64,000 nucleotides of DNA. Source: Nemertoderma westbladi. Taxonomy: Eukaryota > Xenacoelomorpha > Nemertodermatida > Nemertodermatidae. Positions 1-11,050 of this stretch are shown in pieces. A program made the position numbers and the translations under genes. The notes under the pieces are model-generated. The model was not told the origin of the DNA, did no database searches, and worked only from the letters and a program-made list of their open reading frames with translations. The stretch's first letter is position 1; the number at the start of each line of letters is the position of its first letter. The DNA lies in assembly GCA_032718475.1 (NCBI GenBank), contig JAUCBJ010009091.1, positions 6,775 through 70,774 on the forward strand. Reading direction: 5' to 3'.

Positions 1-1210
1 TCGGACAGACATACAGACGAACAGTCGGACAGAGAGACGGCACCTACAATCGAGACAGGATTGACAATCAGACAGACAGGATGTACAGTCAGACATAGAC
101 AGGACCGATGGTGAGTTGACAGTCAGACAGACAAACAGGACCTAGAGTCAGACCCAGTATCGACACTCAGACAGTCTGGACACCAACCGACAGTCAGAAC
201 TGCCAGTCATACAGATAGACAAGATCGATTGTTAGACAGACAGACAAGATGGACTGTCAGACAGACAGATGGGCCGATAAACAGACCGACATGACCGGTA
301 GTCAGAAAGGATTGACAATCAGACAGCCACATGACTGGTAGTTAGACAGACAGACAGAGCCGACAAACAGACATAAATACAGACAGACACGTCCGACAGG
401 ACCGACACTCAGACAGCCACAGGACTTATAGTCATACAGAGAGACCGACAGTCGGACAGACAGAGACATGATCGACAGTCAGGCAGACATGACCGACAGA
501 AAGGCAGGATCTTAGTTAGAAGATGGGCAGGAACCGACAGTCAGACAATACAGATAGATAGGACACCCAATCATACAGACATACGACAGATATAACCGAC
601 AGACAGATATAACCGACAGACAGAACCTATATACAGACAGAACCTATAGACTGGCAGTACCGACAGTCAGACATGACCGACAGACAGATATAACCGACAG
701 ACAGATATAACCAACAGACAGACTGAACCTACAGACAGAACCTACAGACAGGCAGGACCGACAGTCACACAGACAAACATGAACCGACAGTGAGACAGGA
801 CAGCCAGTAGACATACAGGATGTACAGAAATACAGGATCGACTGACCAACAGTAAGGACCTACATTCAGACAGATAGTCAGGACCGACAGTGAGTCTGAT
901 TGACAGTCAGACAGACGGACAGGACCTGGACACAGTATCGGCAGTCAGACAGTAAGGAGACCCACCGACAGTCTGATAGACAGACAGTGAGGCAAGACAT
1001 GATCGACTGTCAGACAGACAGACAGCACCGATATTGAGTCTGACTGACAGTCAGGACATACATTCAGACAAATAGACAGGACCGACAGTGAGTTTGACTG
1101 ACAGTCAGATAGACAGACGTGACCTACAGTCAGACACAGTTTTGCCAGTCAGACGGTCAGGACACCCACAGACAGTCAGCCAGACCTGACTGACAGTCAG
1201 ACAATGCAGA
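1..1210. repeat. Degenerate GACA-rich satellite
   Basis: The whole stretch is built from variants of CAGTCAGACAGACAGGACCG with many substitutions. A higher-order period of roughly 200 bp is visible: the block with ACATTCAGACA, GGACCGACAGTGAG and CACAGT recurs near 103, 856 and 1051. No reading frame of interest lies in it. The array is cut by the window start, so its full length is unknown. Confidence 0.9.
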
Positions 1211-1345
1211 CACCAGGAACTCCAGTTCCACTACACTACAACACTACACTACACTATTACTTACCTCGACCTGTTCCACTACACTACAACTCAACTAGAC
1301 CGGCTCCACTACACTATTACTTTCCCCATCAGTCAGTCTAACTCA
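1211..1345. repeat. Short CACTACACTACA-type tandem tract
   Basis: Two imperfect copies of a segment ending in TCCACTACACTACAACTC lie between the GACA satellite and the 42-bp satellite. The tract looks like a small tandem repeat at the boundary of the two arrays. Confidence 0.6.
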
Positions 1346-1785
1346 CTACTATAAATAAGTGCATTATTACGTCGGCAGTCTAACTCGCTACTATAAATAA
1401 GTGCATTATTACGTCGTCAGTCTAACTCACTACTATAAATAAGTTAATTATTACGTCGTCAGTCTAACTCGCTACTATAAATAAGTGAATTATTACGTCG
1501 TCAGTCTAACTCGCTACTATAAATAAGTGCATTATTACGTCGTTAGTCTAACTCACTATTAATAAGTGCATTATTACGTCGTCAGTCTAACTTACTATAA
1601 ATAAGTGAATAATTACGTCGTCAGTCTAACTCACTACTATAAATAAGTGCGTTATTACGTCGTTAGTCTAACTTACTATAAATAATTGCATTATTACGTC
1701 GTTAGTCTAACTTACTATAAATAAGTGCATTATTACGTCGTCAGTCTAACTCACTACTATAAATAAGTACATTATTACGTCGTGA
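1346..1785. repeat. 42-bp satellite, block A
   Basis: About eleven tandem copies of a unit containing GTCAGTCTAACTCACTACTA followed by TAAATAAGTGCATTATTACG. Full units are about 42 bp. Shorter variants lack the CTACTA part or read TTACTA in place of it. Copies are very similar to those at 2686-3005, so both blocks belong to one array. Confidence 0.95.
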
Positions 1786-2195
1786 CCGCCACACCCATTA
1801 CTACAGTTTAATCTGTTTTATTCTGGTAATCTGTAATATTGTTTCGGTTATTATTTAAAGTATACGTGCATGCCATTCAAATTATTTTATTCGCAAATGG
1901 TGTTAATGAGCTATGTATTGTATTAAAGAGTTATTATCTTAATGAGCTATGTTATGTCTTCCTTTAAAGAGAGTAATTATATGTCGGGATATTTGAGAAT
2001 TAAAAATGGCAAAACGGCAGATTACTTTTTTGGCATTTTGGAAAAGTTTTACACTTAACTAAGCTTTAGTCTTTTTAGTCAAATAATAAGTTTTGAGAGA
2101 AAATAAAGAAACAAGAAATATTTGTCGCAAAATTTAATAACAATAAATTATCATCAACCAGCACAGGATGAGAATTAAACAGGAACCTACGTATA
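1786..2195. other. AT-rich spacer, nothing recognised
   Basis: This is AT-rich sequence between the 42-bp satellite and the 26-bp minisatellite. I see no coding frame, RNA gene or repeat in it. It begins the foreign island that splits the 42-bp satellite. Confidence 0.5.
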
Positions 2196-2390
2196 AGTTG
2201 AGTTCGCGTTTGGTCCCACCTACCCGAGTTCGCGTTTGGTCCCACCTACCCGAGTTCGCGTTTGGTCCCACCTACCCGAGTTCGCGTTGGGTCCCACCTA
2301 CCCGAGTTCGCGTTTGGTCCCACCTACCCGAGTTCGCGTTTGGTCCCACCTACCCGAGTTCGCGTTTGGTCCCACCTACCCGCGTACCTG
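2196..2390. repeat. 26-bp minisatellite
   Basis: About seven near-perfect copies of a 26-bp unit containing TTCGCGTTTGGTCCCACCTA and CCCGAG. Because 26 is not a multiple of 3, several frames stay open and give short repetitive translations (VPPTRVRVWSHLPEF-like). These are not genes. Confidence 0.95.
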
Positions 2391-2685
2391 GGATATCTCG
2401 GAGGGACAGTTCTCATTAGGTACATCCGACTGTTTATTAGGTACATCCGACTGTTTTGAGTTCTCATTAGGTACATCATCCGCCTGTCCGTGGCCCGCCC
2501 GTCGCTCGTCCGTAGCTTCGCCGCCCGTCCGTGGCCCGCCCGGTTCTTTTGATCCTTCTCCTCTGCCCCCTGCGGCACCATCGTTACCGGTATATTGATA
2601 TGGTTGGAATCTTGGGCCTCGGCCTCGTCCTCGGCCCCGTCCTCGGCCTCGACCCCCCCACCGTCGCCCACGACCTTGTTGTGTC
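2391..2685. other. GC-rich island inside the satellite
   Basis: Strongly GC-rich sequence with repeated GTCCGTGGCCCGCCCG and CCTCGGCC motifs, preceded by two or three copies of ATTAGGTACATCCGACTGTT. The composition contrasts sharply with the AT-rich surroundings. No convincing coding frame was found. It could be a fragment of a transposon or a CpG island, and I cannot decide which. Confidence 0.5.
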
Positions 2686-3005
2686 TAAATCACTACTATA
2701 AATAAGTGCATTATTACGCCGTCAGTCTAACTCACTATTAATAAGTGCATTATTACATCGTCAGTCTAACTCACTACTATAAATAAGTGCATTATTACGT
2801 CGTCAGTCTAACTCACTATTAATAAATGCATTATTACGTCGTCAGTCTAACTCACTACTATAAATAAGTGCATTATTACGCCGTCAGTCTAACTCACTAT
2901 TAATAAGTGCATTATTACGCCGTCAGTCTAAATTACTATAAATAAGTGCATTATTACGTCGGCAGTCTAAATCACTACTATAAATAAGTGCATTATTACG
3001 CCGTC
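2686..3005. repeat. 42-bp satellite, block B
   Basis: Seven to eight further copies of the unit seen at 1346-1785, with the same short and long variants. The array resumes at TCTAAATCACTACTATAAAT and ends at CCGTCCGGCG. Confidence 0.95.
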
Positions 3006-3702
3006 CGGCGCCACGAACAGACGAAGTAAAACTTTTGTCTTCTGCTACTTATGTATTTGTCTGGTACATTTACCGGTGTGTTGGTGTGGTTTAATTACGG
3101 TTCCTGTATTTTTACTGGTAATTGCAATTGGATGGTGTAATACTGTTCCGTAATAAATAAATAAATAATATTAATATCATCTTGCCTTTATTGGTAGCAC
3201 TAGCCGTACTGGTGAGCCGGTACACTAGTACTGACTACTGATATACCGGCAGACCGGTACCTATTTGTCTACGTGCCGCCTGCTGTTTATCATAAATAAA
3301 TAGATCTGTATTAATACCAGAATGTAGTACAGCAATAATAGTGAGATAAATATGTGGATATGACTACCTCTAATACTGGTCCCGTTGGTTCCGAAGTTTC
3401 GTGTTCTCAAACTTCTGCGAGTGTTGATGCTTTGGTAATAAACGTTGAAAAGATTGAAACTTAAGTGGTGAAATACGGGTACCACACTCTTATTTATCTT
3501 TTGTAAGTTAAACCACATGACAACCAAATGTGACATAGGCCTACCGGTATCTGTAACCAGATAATGGTATCGATTACAGGATTAGGGATGTTGCGAATGT
3601 CATATTTTTGACATCCGCGGATGCAGATATGTGGATGCGGATGACTATTAAAACCTAAATATTATTAGTAATTAACCTAAATATTATCCTTAATAGCTTT
3701 TA
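3006..3702. other. Intergenic, nothing recognised
   Basis: AT-rich DNA with several ACCGGT palindromes and a short TAAATAAATAAATAA tract. I found no coding similarity and no repeat family in it. Confidence 0.5.
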
Positions 3703-3987
3703 ATACTTCTTTGGAGTTCGGCAGGTGCCTAGTTGTTTAGCTTTCTCAACCTTGTTGATGTTTTCGGCTGTTGGTTGTTCAGTTTTTACTTTGGAGTAGG
3801 AGTATCTTAACATCTTCTCTCTTGCGATTTTGAACTTCTACTGTCTACTGTGTGAGCTTCCTTTACTGCATTGTCAGTTCTGAGTTTCTCCCAGTTATAG
3901 TTGATTTGCTTGCTTGTCCTGAGTTTACTGGCTCTCAAACTGAGTCTGAGCTCTGCAGTCTGGTCTGGTCCGAACAAATTAGGTTGA
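3703..3987 (-). mobile_element. LINE family 1 fragment (reverse)
   Basis: On the minus strand this matches the linker between the endonuclease and reverse transcriptase regions of the LINE at 49996-52783. Landmarks on the plus strand are CTCAACCTTGTTGATGTTTT and CTCAAACTGAGTCTGAGCTC. At least two internal deletions are visible, since the piece jumps to the CACCTGCCGAACTCC segment at its 3' side. It is a dead fragment. Confidence 0.85.
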
Positions 3988-4257
3988 ACGACTACTGTAC
4001 TTTATGTTGTACTTAACTGTACTTAAATTAGGTTGACTACTGTAGGCCTCGCAGTTAAATGTCCATCCTTACTCTTTTCGAATGTGGTGTTTGTAGGTAT
4101 CAATGACTTTATAAGCCCTTTCAAATCTTCTAGTCCTTGACTGTTTGTTCTGTCTCTGATGCATTGTTGGTTGGACTGTAGCAACACATTGCTGCTGTCT
4201 TGTGATTCCCACCAAAAATGTTGTACTTATATTAGTTTATGATCCTGGAATTTGGAA

Positions 4258-4350
4258 TTCTTGGAATTACCTGTTGAATTACTGGGAACAAACCTTGGGA
4301 TACGAGTAGCACCAGTCATACCTTCGGGTAGCAGCTACTGAAGAGGGAGA
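4258..4350 (+). mobile_element. Old SINE 3' fragment
   Basis: It resembles the body of the SINE at 37338-37606: an ACTGGGA-CAAA-CTTGGGATA segment followed by GAGTAGCACC and TCGGGTAGCAGCTA. It is clearly diverged and lacks the tRNA-like head. Confidence 0.7.
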
Positions 4351-4384
4351 CAGAAGCATGTTACAGTGGCACGTTATTCTAACC

Positions 4385-4500
4385 AAAATGATAAACGAAA
4401 GTCAACAGAACAGGTTACAGTTTTATTTTTGGGAGTAACCAGCTGTTATTTGCGTCGATTTTTCCCTGGAGAGGGATGAATTTTGATTGCGACTAAAGGC
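4385..4500. repeat. Dispersed repeat, inverted copy at 56745-56890
   Basis: The segment with AACAGGTTACAGTTTTATTT, CAGCTGTTATTTGCGTCGAT and GAGAGGGATGAATTTT recurs in reverse orientation at 56745-56890. The copies are moderately diverged. The class of element is unknown. Confidence 0.7.
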
Positions 4501-5667
4501 CCTCCCAATCTTCGAAGAGATGCCTTCAGTCCGACTGTTTGATTGGCTTTTTTTACTATTGTATAATGCAGATATTGATATATTATTCGAATTCCTAGAA
4601 CTTTTAATTCCTGCAAAGCTAACCTAGCATTGCGAATTATCTTGCACAAAATAATGAAAGTATTATTTATTTCAGATGTAAAATTTAGAATTAAAGGAAA
4701 CTGCAGCAGTCAAGAATGAATATAAGAAGAGCGGGCTCTCAAGTATTATTCTGGAGAGCGGCTGTAGATAATATGCAGCCGGCAGCCGCCACTATAGCCT
4801 ACAAACTTTGGTTGGATGTGGCAGCAATTTGTAAATTGGGCTTTCAATTTTTATTGCAAGTGTGCGAACAAGGACTGTGATAACGTGTTAATAAATATAT
4901 TATCAAACATTAACTACAAGTAATTACTGCAAATGCAGAAGTTGTTTCATCGACGGCAGTCTTTCACCTTTCATTTCACGGTCCACTGGTAATACCGAAC
5001 ATCACCTTACAGAAACAACATCTCAGTTTGGGTAACCACTGATACTTCGAAAAGGATAAACCTGCGCCATTCTGTGCATAAATGCGTCGGCCACAAAGTC
5101 CACATTCGAATTAACATATTTTCCACCAGTTCTTGAGGATACATGTTTAGCGAAAGTTAGGGTGCTGACAGCATATATTCCTGACAGACAGGTATGTCGG
5201 TGCATTACTTGGCCACAGTGATGAGCTCCAAATTGCACACCGAGCCTTGTATGTATTACAAGTTCACTACCGGTAACAGTGTTTGCCATAACACTGCAAT
5301 GTTACAAAATTTGTAACTCATAACTGCAAACATAATCCTTATTCCTTACATTTTTATTTTCTCGAGCTTGGTTTCTCCTTATTTATGATTGACCAGTGTC
5401 TAAATATATAAATATACCTCTGCGTGTTAATTCATTATTGTTGCTATGTAAAACATCTGTCGTTAAGATAAATAGTGTTCTAGAAAAAATTGCTCAATGC
5501 GGACTATGTGAAATATAACATAATTTCAAATGGTTTATACAAGTTAACACTTTCAGCAAAAAAAACTGCAGTCATACCCAATTTGAACGGTGGTCGTTAC
5601 TGTCTACTTGACTATTTTGTAAGATAATTAATGTCAAACAATACTGTATGTATATTTTATTTCATAG

Positions 5668-5866
5668 CTGACTACAAGAAATGGCCCATTGGGGCTCGGC
5701 ATGAACGCAAAGTAGATGGCTATCTGCCCCCTACGGCACCCATGGACGATATTACCACTAACAGAATCGATTATACCCAAAAACCCATTGCCGCGCAGAG
5801 ATCTTTTAAACCAGACAATGTAGCTAATATGTCGATGGACCCCTTTGCTGATAGTACGACTCACAG
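5668..5866 (+). CDS. SAXO2-like gene, internal exon
   Basis: Encodes an internal part of a stabilizer of axonemal microtubules (SAXO/FAM154) protein. This family binds microtubules of cilia, flagella and centrioles through repeated Mn motifs. The translation has the family pattern: DYKKW, then YLPPTAPMDDITTNRIDY, then RSFKPDN and PFADSTTHR. That is the DY-xxW / P-P-M-TT / DY / SFKP / TTHR spacing of vertebrate SAXO2. The acceptor is TTTCATAG before 5668 and the donor is CACAG|GTTTAC after 5866. The exon starts with the last two bases of a codon and ends with two bases of an Arg codon, which the next exon completes. The start and upstream exons were not found. Confidence 0.8.
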
Positions 5867-6074
5867 GTTTACTCAATTAAATAATTTGTTCTGTATATTT
5901 TTGATAACTGCTGCTGGTAACATAATGGTATTTTAGCTTTCTCTGCCCTAGTCACAGTGGCACAGTTGTACATGTACAGTCTTAGTGATATGGTATACAC
6001 ATGGGGCAAGGCAAACCCATCCTCAGTATTGTAGGCCTACTCAATTATTGTTGCGATTTTATTTAATTCCAAAG

Positions 6075-6219
6075 GGACGATTACAAACGTCACCCTCTGG
6101 CGGCCCGCGAGATGAAAGAGAAACCGGTTTATAAAGCGAACAAACAGCCGTTCGATCCGTTGACGACTTTCAGACGTGACTACACCGGGATGTGGGCGTC
6201 GAAATTGGATAGCTTTAAG
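6075..6219 (+). CDS. SAXO2-like gene, next internal exon
   Basis: Continues the exon ending at 5866 in phase. The acceptor is TTCCAAAG before 6075, the first base completes AGG (Arg), and then DDYKRHPLAARE, KPVYKANKQPFDPLTTF and RRDYTG follow. These match the SAXO2 DY, PLxxR, KPxYKP, FxxLTTxRxDF(x)G order. The donor is TTTAAG|GTTAGC after 6219, in phase 0. The expected following repeats of the protein are not visible downstream. Forty bases further on is a foldback element, then the segmental duplication. The gene is therefore either interrupted here or continues with a very long intron outside the window. Confidence 0.8.
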
Positions 6220-6258
6220 GTTAGCAGGAGGCGTCGAAATGCGATAGTAACATTATTA

Positions 6259-6419
6259 CACCATGTTCCAGAATATAGTGATCTGGCTCACCCAGTCAGT
6301 GGTCGGGAGGTGAAACTATCTCTGTTTCAAATTTCATGCAATCTCATTACGATTTGTAAAAAAATTAGGGGGGGGGGGGTGTGTCACTGAATTAGGACCC
6401 TATATTCTGGGACATGGTG
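6259..6419. mobile_element. Foldback element, internally deleted copy
   Basis: Starts CACCATGTTCCAGAATATAG and ends with the inverse TATTCTGGGACATGGTG, flanked by TA on both sides. The left end joins directly to the right arm (CTGGCTCACCCAGTCAGTGG) and includes a run of about ten G. It is a 161-bp deletion derivative of the 858-bp foldback at 16119-16976. Confidence 0.85.
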
Positions 6420-8288
6420 TATATAGTAGGTCATGGTCGTGCGCACGAACACTCAGAGCTGAAAAGTCGTGAGCACGAGATTTAAGAGCTGAAAATTCGA
6501 GCTCACGAGATTTCAGTTGTATTGGTACTGATTGTACTCAAATGTACCCTACAGTTTAGTACCATGCTGTTAATGTAGCTGAATAGTACTGCGGCTATGC
6601 AGTTTTTTTATTTTTCAATCTTTATCACAAACAGGTGACCTTAAAGAATTTCCAGAATATCATGGGTGATTGACCGATAACTTTAATTTATTGCAACTGC
6701 AATGCAGAGTGCCGATATTAGATAGATAGTTTAGTCCATGCCAACTCCTAGGCTGACAACCTTATGTGTCCATCCTTGGTCTTGCTCTGGGTTTATAGTG
6801 GCACGTCTTAATTTATCATTCTTTTTCCACCTATATTACACTAAATGGGTTTATCATTGACTCGCTCTTAACTTTAATGGATATATCCTTTGTCCGGCCG
6901 CCGATCAACTGAAGGATGACTTATTGGGTCTAACCTTTGTCTCATCCCGGTACTGGTCCTGAATATTGTTAAAAGTTATATTTAAGTTGTCAATATGTTA
7001 TTAGTAACGTATAATAAATGCACCATCCAAGAACACAAAATAATAAACATGCACTCAAAATATAACATCAAAACTGAATTACATCTATAACTACCGCTAC
7101 CGGTACACATTGTCATTCAAGTCATTTATTTCAGTTTGAATTCTAAATTTATTTCTTAAACAAAATGTAATTTATTTTTTCAATTTTTATTTAATTAATC
7201 AGGGCCATTTATAATGGTATATGACTTTAAATGTTACCAAATATGATATACTTACAGTAAAATATTTAAGGTAGACAATTAGTCTATTAGTGTGGTCCTT
7301 AATTAACATTTTTTCAAATTTCCATTTTAAATAGTGATATTATTGTGCTCCATCGAGGAAAAACAAGTTTGGAATGTAAATGTTTTAAATTCAGGTCACC
7401 GGACCATTATATTTAGAAATTTTTAGCAATATATTATAGGACTTTGTTTGTTTTCAAATTTGAATTCTATGAACCCTAGCAATGATATTAATAATAATAA
7501 AATCTCAATAGTTGACTTAATAATGGGTGTAGAGAGACCTTCAAGACAACGTTAGAACCATTCGATTTATAGATATTGAACAAAATCTAAAATCTGGCTC
7601 AACTGAAGGAAGGTCGGTAAATTTTTTTTTTTTGCTGATCGATGAAAGTTTTACTTTCAATTTTCACAAACTAGCTAGGGAATAACGAATGCCCCGCCAC
7701 GGCCGGGTCAAAATTCAATAAGGATGGATTTTCTATAGTGGCTTCTATCAAGGCCATCGTAATATAATTAAAGGTCGCACGCGACATACTGACTAACAGG
7801 GGGCTTGTTGTGTATATAAAAAATATACAGGTAAAACCTGTTACTAGTGGGGTGTAGTAAAGACTCGAGGTTTTACTTGTTTATTTTTTATATATCGTAA
7901 TATAAGGCCTGCTCACCTCCTTCGATCAGCTGATCAAAGAAGTCATATTTATTTTTGAACTAAATAATATTATTACATAAATTGCTACAGTAGCTACCAA
8001 TGTATTACATTTAATATTCCGATATGAATTTTGTGCTATTGATTATTTACATTAATCATACTACTAATTAATTACTATTATTAGTGTTGGATACAAATGC
8101 ACCAGAATTAAGGAGTCTATTATTTCAATGTCGTATGTAAGAGTGGCGGCTATGATAGATGGAATACGAGCTGAGTTGCCTTATAATAATAGTCATAGAG
8201 TCATAATACTCAATCGTTTCGGCTAACTATAATACACAAATATTCGTAGAATAATACCGATGCCACCAATAGTGGATTTGCAACAAAC

Positions 8289-8933
8289 TTAGAAGATAAT
8301 AACAGAAAGTAGAATTCCAGCTATTAACTGAAAGGTCAGATCGATGTTATCAGATCCGTTTGTTTCTGTTGAGGTTTTTTCCAGGGCAACCATGCTTGTG
8401 GTTTCTGCAACGGCATCATCATTCCACGTCACAGACGGACATTCGGTACCGGTACCGTTGCAGCATTGCACTTGACAGGAAGTTTCTGTCCCTTCGGTAA
8501 AAAAACCCTCCAACCACCGAACTATTCTTATAAAAAGATAGAAATCTTCCGACATACTACCCTGGTCTCGTTCAACAGCGATGTTGTATTGTAGCATGCA
8601 TGTTTGCTCGTTTAGCTCTAAACACTTGTCCCAACAGTCCATCACCGTGTAATAGAATTTAACCTCATCCTTGGCGTCGAATTCATCTCCAGGAATTGCA
8701 GAGAATCTGAAATGTATGATGCCGCAAGAACCGCAGTCTGTTGGATGTATCCATGTATTGTTGAACCAATGGTCGTTTTGTATAACTATGAGGTTCACCA
8801 TGGCATCTTTAAAATAGCTTTGCAGTTCTTCATTTTCAGACTTTGCGAAAACGGTACTTCCAACTTCACAAGAGATTCCTAAACAAATAGTTACATAACA
8901 TAATGATAAACTAATGGATATTATAATTGACAT
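8289..8933 (-). CDS. Secreted Cys-rich protein, probably GPI-anchored (copy 1)
   Basis: A 214-residue single-exon reading frame of no family I recognise. I start it at the ATG at 8933 because the frame upstream opens only with TTG, and the ATG gives a clean signal peptide (MSIIISISLSLCYVTICLG) followed by SCE. The mature part has ten cysteines, including DCGSCG, DCWDKC and QVQCC clusters, and N-glycosylation sites NNT, NGT and NGS. The C-terminus is a Ser/Thr-rich stretch, NGSDN, then an uncharged tail (LIAGILLSVIIF) with no cytoplasmic residues, typical of a GPI-anchor signal; a terminal membrane segment is the alternative. The copy at 19467-20111 differs at six residues of the compared frame (five within the 214-residue protein). 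Confidence 0.75.
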   Translation of the reverse strand: MSIIISISLSLCYVTICLGISCEVGSTVFAKSENEELQSYFKDAMVNLIVIQNDHWFNNTWIHPTDCGSCGIIHFRFSAIPGDEFDAKDEVKFYYTVMDCWDKCLELNEQTCMLQYNIAVERDQGSMSEDFYLFIRIVRWLEGFFTEGTETSCQVQCCNGTGTECPSVTWNDDAVAETTSMVALEKTSTETNGSDNIDLTFQLIAGILLSVIIF

Positions 8934-10371
8934 TTTGGAATGTCTAATTTCTCTGTACGCAATCAATCATTCAGTTACATGTTTCAAATTCAACTGTTGA
9001 AGCACAAATGTTTTGTATCTTTGGCCCCATCATCAAATCAGTTCTTTGCATATTATTAATTTAATTCCACCTTAATAATGTATATTGTATATGATATTGT
9101 ATAATTGTATAGATTGTATAATGTTTATATATTGTAACTTCTTAAATACTACTTGCTAAACTTCAGCGGTAACCCCCGCCTGTAATCATATAGTGTAAAC
9201 CGCAGTGCAATGAGTTGGTATGTTTCTTTGTCTTCTTCTTACTAACATCCAATTTAAATTTGAGCACTGAAATATCGTGAACTGTATCTTATTATAGTGA
9301 TTAATATAACACCTGCTATAACAGAAGTTTGAATAGAATTGGATGTTTACTCTTTGACCTAATGGAAGAATGTGAATTGATACCAACAAACAACACATTC
9401 GAAAAGAGTAAGGGGAAGCTATGGACCTTTCAATACCTTAATGGACCCGAAGCACAGCCGGATTACATCCTTATAAACTAATAGTGGAGAAACAGCATGA
9501 TTAACTGCGAGGCCTACAGCTCGTTCAACCTAATTGTTGCGGACTACAGAGATCAGACTCAGTTAGAGAGCCAACAAACACAGGACAAGCAATCGAATCA
9601 ACTATGATTGGCAGAAACGCAGAACTGAAAACGGAACAAGGTTGAGAAAGCAAAAGAGGATCTTAATTTCCCCAGCGAAAAAAAGTAACCCATAGGATTG
9701 CATTGCTTTTACTTTTTTTCCCGGGGGAAAAGTAAAGTAAAATTGTTTATTTTTTTTATTGGAATTTCTTGAATATTATTAAATGTGTTGAAAGAACATC
9801 GACGTAGAAAAGGTTTGCAAGTAATTTGAGCAAAATCCAATCACACACTCAAAAGTTATTGCAAATTTAGTGTCTGTGAGGAGACTCCAAAACGGAACCC
9901 AATATCCAATATTAGTTTATGTAGTTAAGCGGCTCTCTAGTTACGTAATAAATATTCGAGAACATATAAATGATTTAACATTGAGTTAGGCAGCATCAGG
10001 AGTTGAAGAGTACAGTAATTACAATAGCAGTAACTATGGAAGCTATACAGTAAACTATAGTTTAATTTATTTTATAACACTATGTCGCTATACGTCTTTT
10101 TAAAGAATTGAGCAACAAAAAAGTACCAATTTGAGAATAAAATTACGTCTTACATTGGAAAAAAAACGTAGAACAATTTTTTTTCAATATTCTCTCGACC
10201 CTTTATTAACCTCGCTGACGCGATAAATGATTATAATGCTTTTCACACGAACTTTTTGTTTTTGTTTTTCTTATATTTTGGGAAAAATAAGTGTCAAAAT
10301 TCAAAATTGCCATGTTTGGTATCAGTTCGGTTCCGGTCCGGTTCCTATAGTTCGTCGATCACTATAGTTGT

Positions 10372-10453
10372 GGGATCGTGGTGGGGGGCCCCCTTTGGTG
10401 GGGGGCCTGGGGCCTCGGCCCCCTCGCCCCCCCCCGTCCTAAATACGCCCCTG
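10372..10453. mobile_element. hAT-like transposon terminus (copy 1)
   Basis: On the minus strand it begins CAGGGGCGTATTTAGGAC and runs into a G-rich then CCCC-rich segment. CAGGGGCG(T/G)AT is a common start of hAT-type elements. It abuts the resumed LINE sequence at 10454, so it is the edge of an insertion. The other end, expected near 9670, is unclear and I see no 8-bp duplication. Confidence 0.5.
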
Positions 10454-10588
10454 CACAAGCATAAATCAGGAAAAGTACATACAGGATAAAACTGAAGCAA
10501 TTACAACTGCTCGCTCACATACAGCAAGAAATCAAGTCTTACCTGGCAAAACTGCAAATTAGGTATATGGTATGAAAAGTTGTGCTAA

Positions 10589-10772
10589 GGCTGCGTTCAC
10601 ACTACCGAGTCAAAGCCAAAAGACAAAATGTAAAACACATCACATGAAATGTAATTTTTTCTACAATGCCCTTATGTATTATATTAGGCCTATATAATGT
10701 ATTATTATTTATTATTGCTAGCTATCTATATATATTTTCTTTTGACTTTGACTTGGTAGTGTGAACACGGCC
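10589..10772. mobile_element. 184-bp MITE with TAA duplication (copy 1)
   Basis: Terminal inverted repeats of about 35 bp: left GGCTGCGTTCACACTACC then AGTCAAAG, right the inverse of GGCCGTGTTCACACTACC. It is flanked by TAA on both sides inside the LINE. A 3-bp TAA target and GGC ends suggest the PIF/Harbinger type, by inference. The second copy is at 21740-21923. Confidence 0.8.
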
Positions 10773-11050
10773 TAAGGTGTTCCTTAAAGCTGATGAACGC
10801 GTGCGAAATGGAAAGATCACTTCAGCATCTTGCTTGGGGAGCCACCAAACCTCGAGGTACTGCAAGGAAAATATATGACAAGACGCTACCTATAGAAACA
10901 ATGGTCTTTCCACTTGCCAAACTCGAGAGAAGCATTAAAATCATGTCAAATCATAAAGCGAGTGGGTTAGATGAAATCACTGCAGTGAGAGGTATGGAAA
11001 ACAGGGGAACATTCATTATTGGATGTTTGCAACCAGATGCTGAAAGGGGA

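Larger units (their letters stand above)
3988..5667. other. Intergenic with old repeat pieces
   Basis: Apart from the SINE remnant near 4258-4350 and a dispersed repeat at 4385-4500, I see nothing recognisable. An 88-codon minus frame at 5023-5289 has no family I know. Upstream exons of the SAXO-like gene at 5668 should lie here or further left, but I could not pick them out. Confidence 0.4.

Noticed and set aside
2168-2671. Several overlapping frames with VPPTRVRVWSHLPEF repeats
   Set aside because: They come from the 26-bp repeat, whose length keeps several frames open. The translations are repetitive and unlike any protein.
5023-5289. 88-codon minus-strand frame
   Set aside because: No recognised motif, no splice or promoter support, and AT-rich flanks. 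Too short to claim as a gene.
8289-8966. Longer start (225 residues) for the Cys-rich protein
   Set aside because: The extra 11 residues begin at TTG, not ATG, and would place charged residues before the signal peptide. The ATG at 8933 is better. The same holds for 20144 against 20111.
10256-10489. 77-codon frame with a Gly/Pro-rich end, and its copy at 21407
   Set aside because: The frame crosses a transposon terminus with G and C runs, and the translation has no coherent composition.
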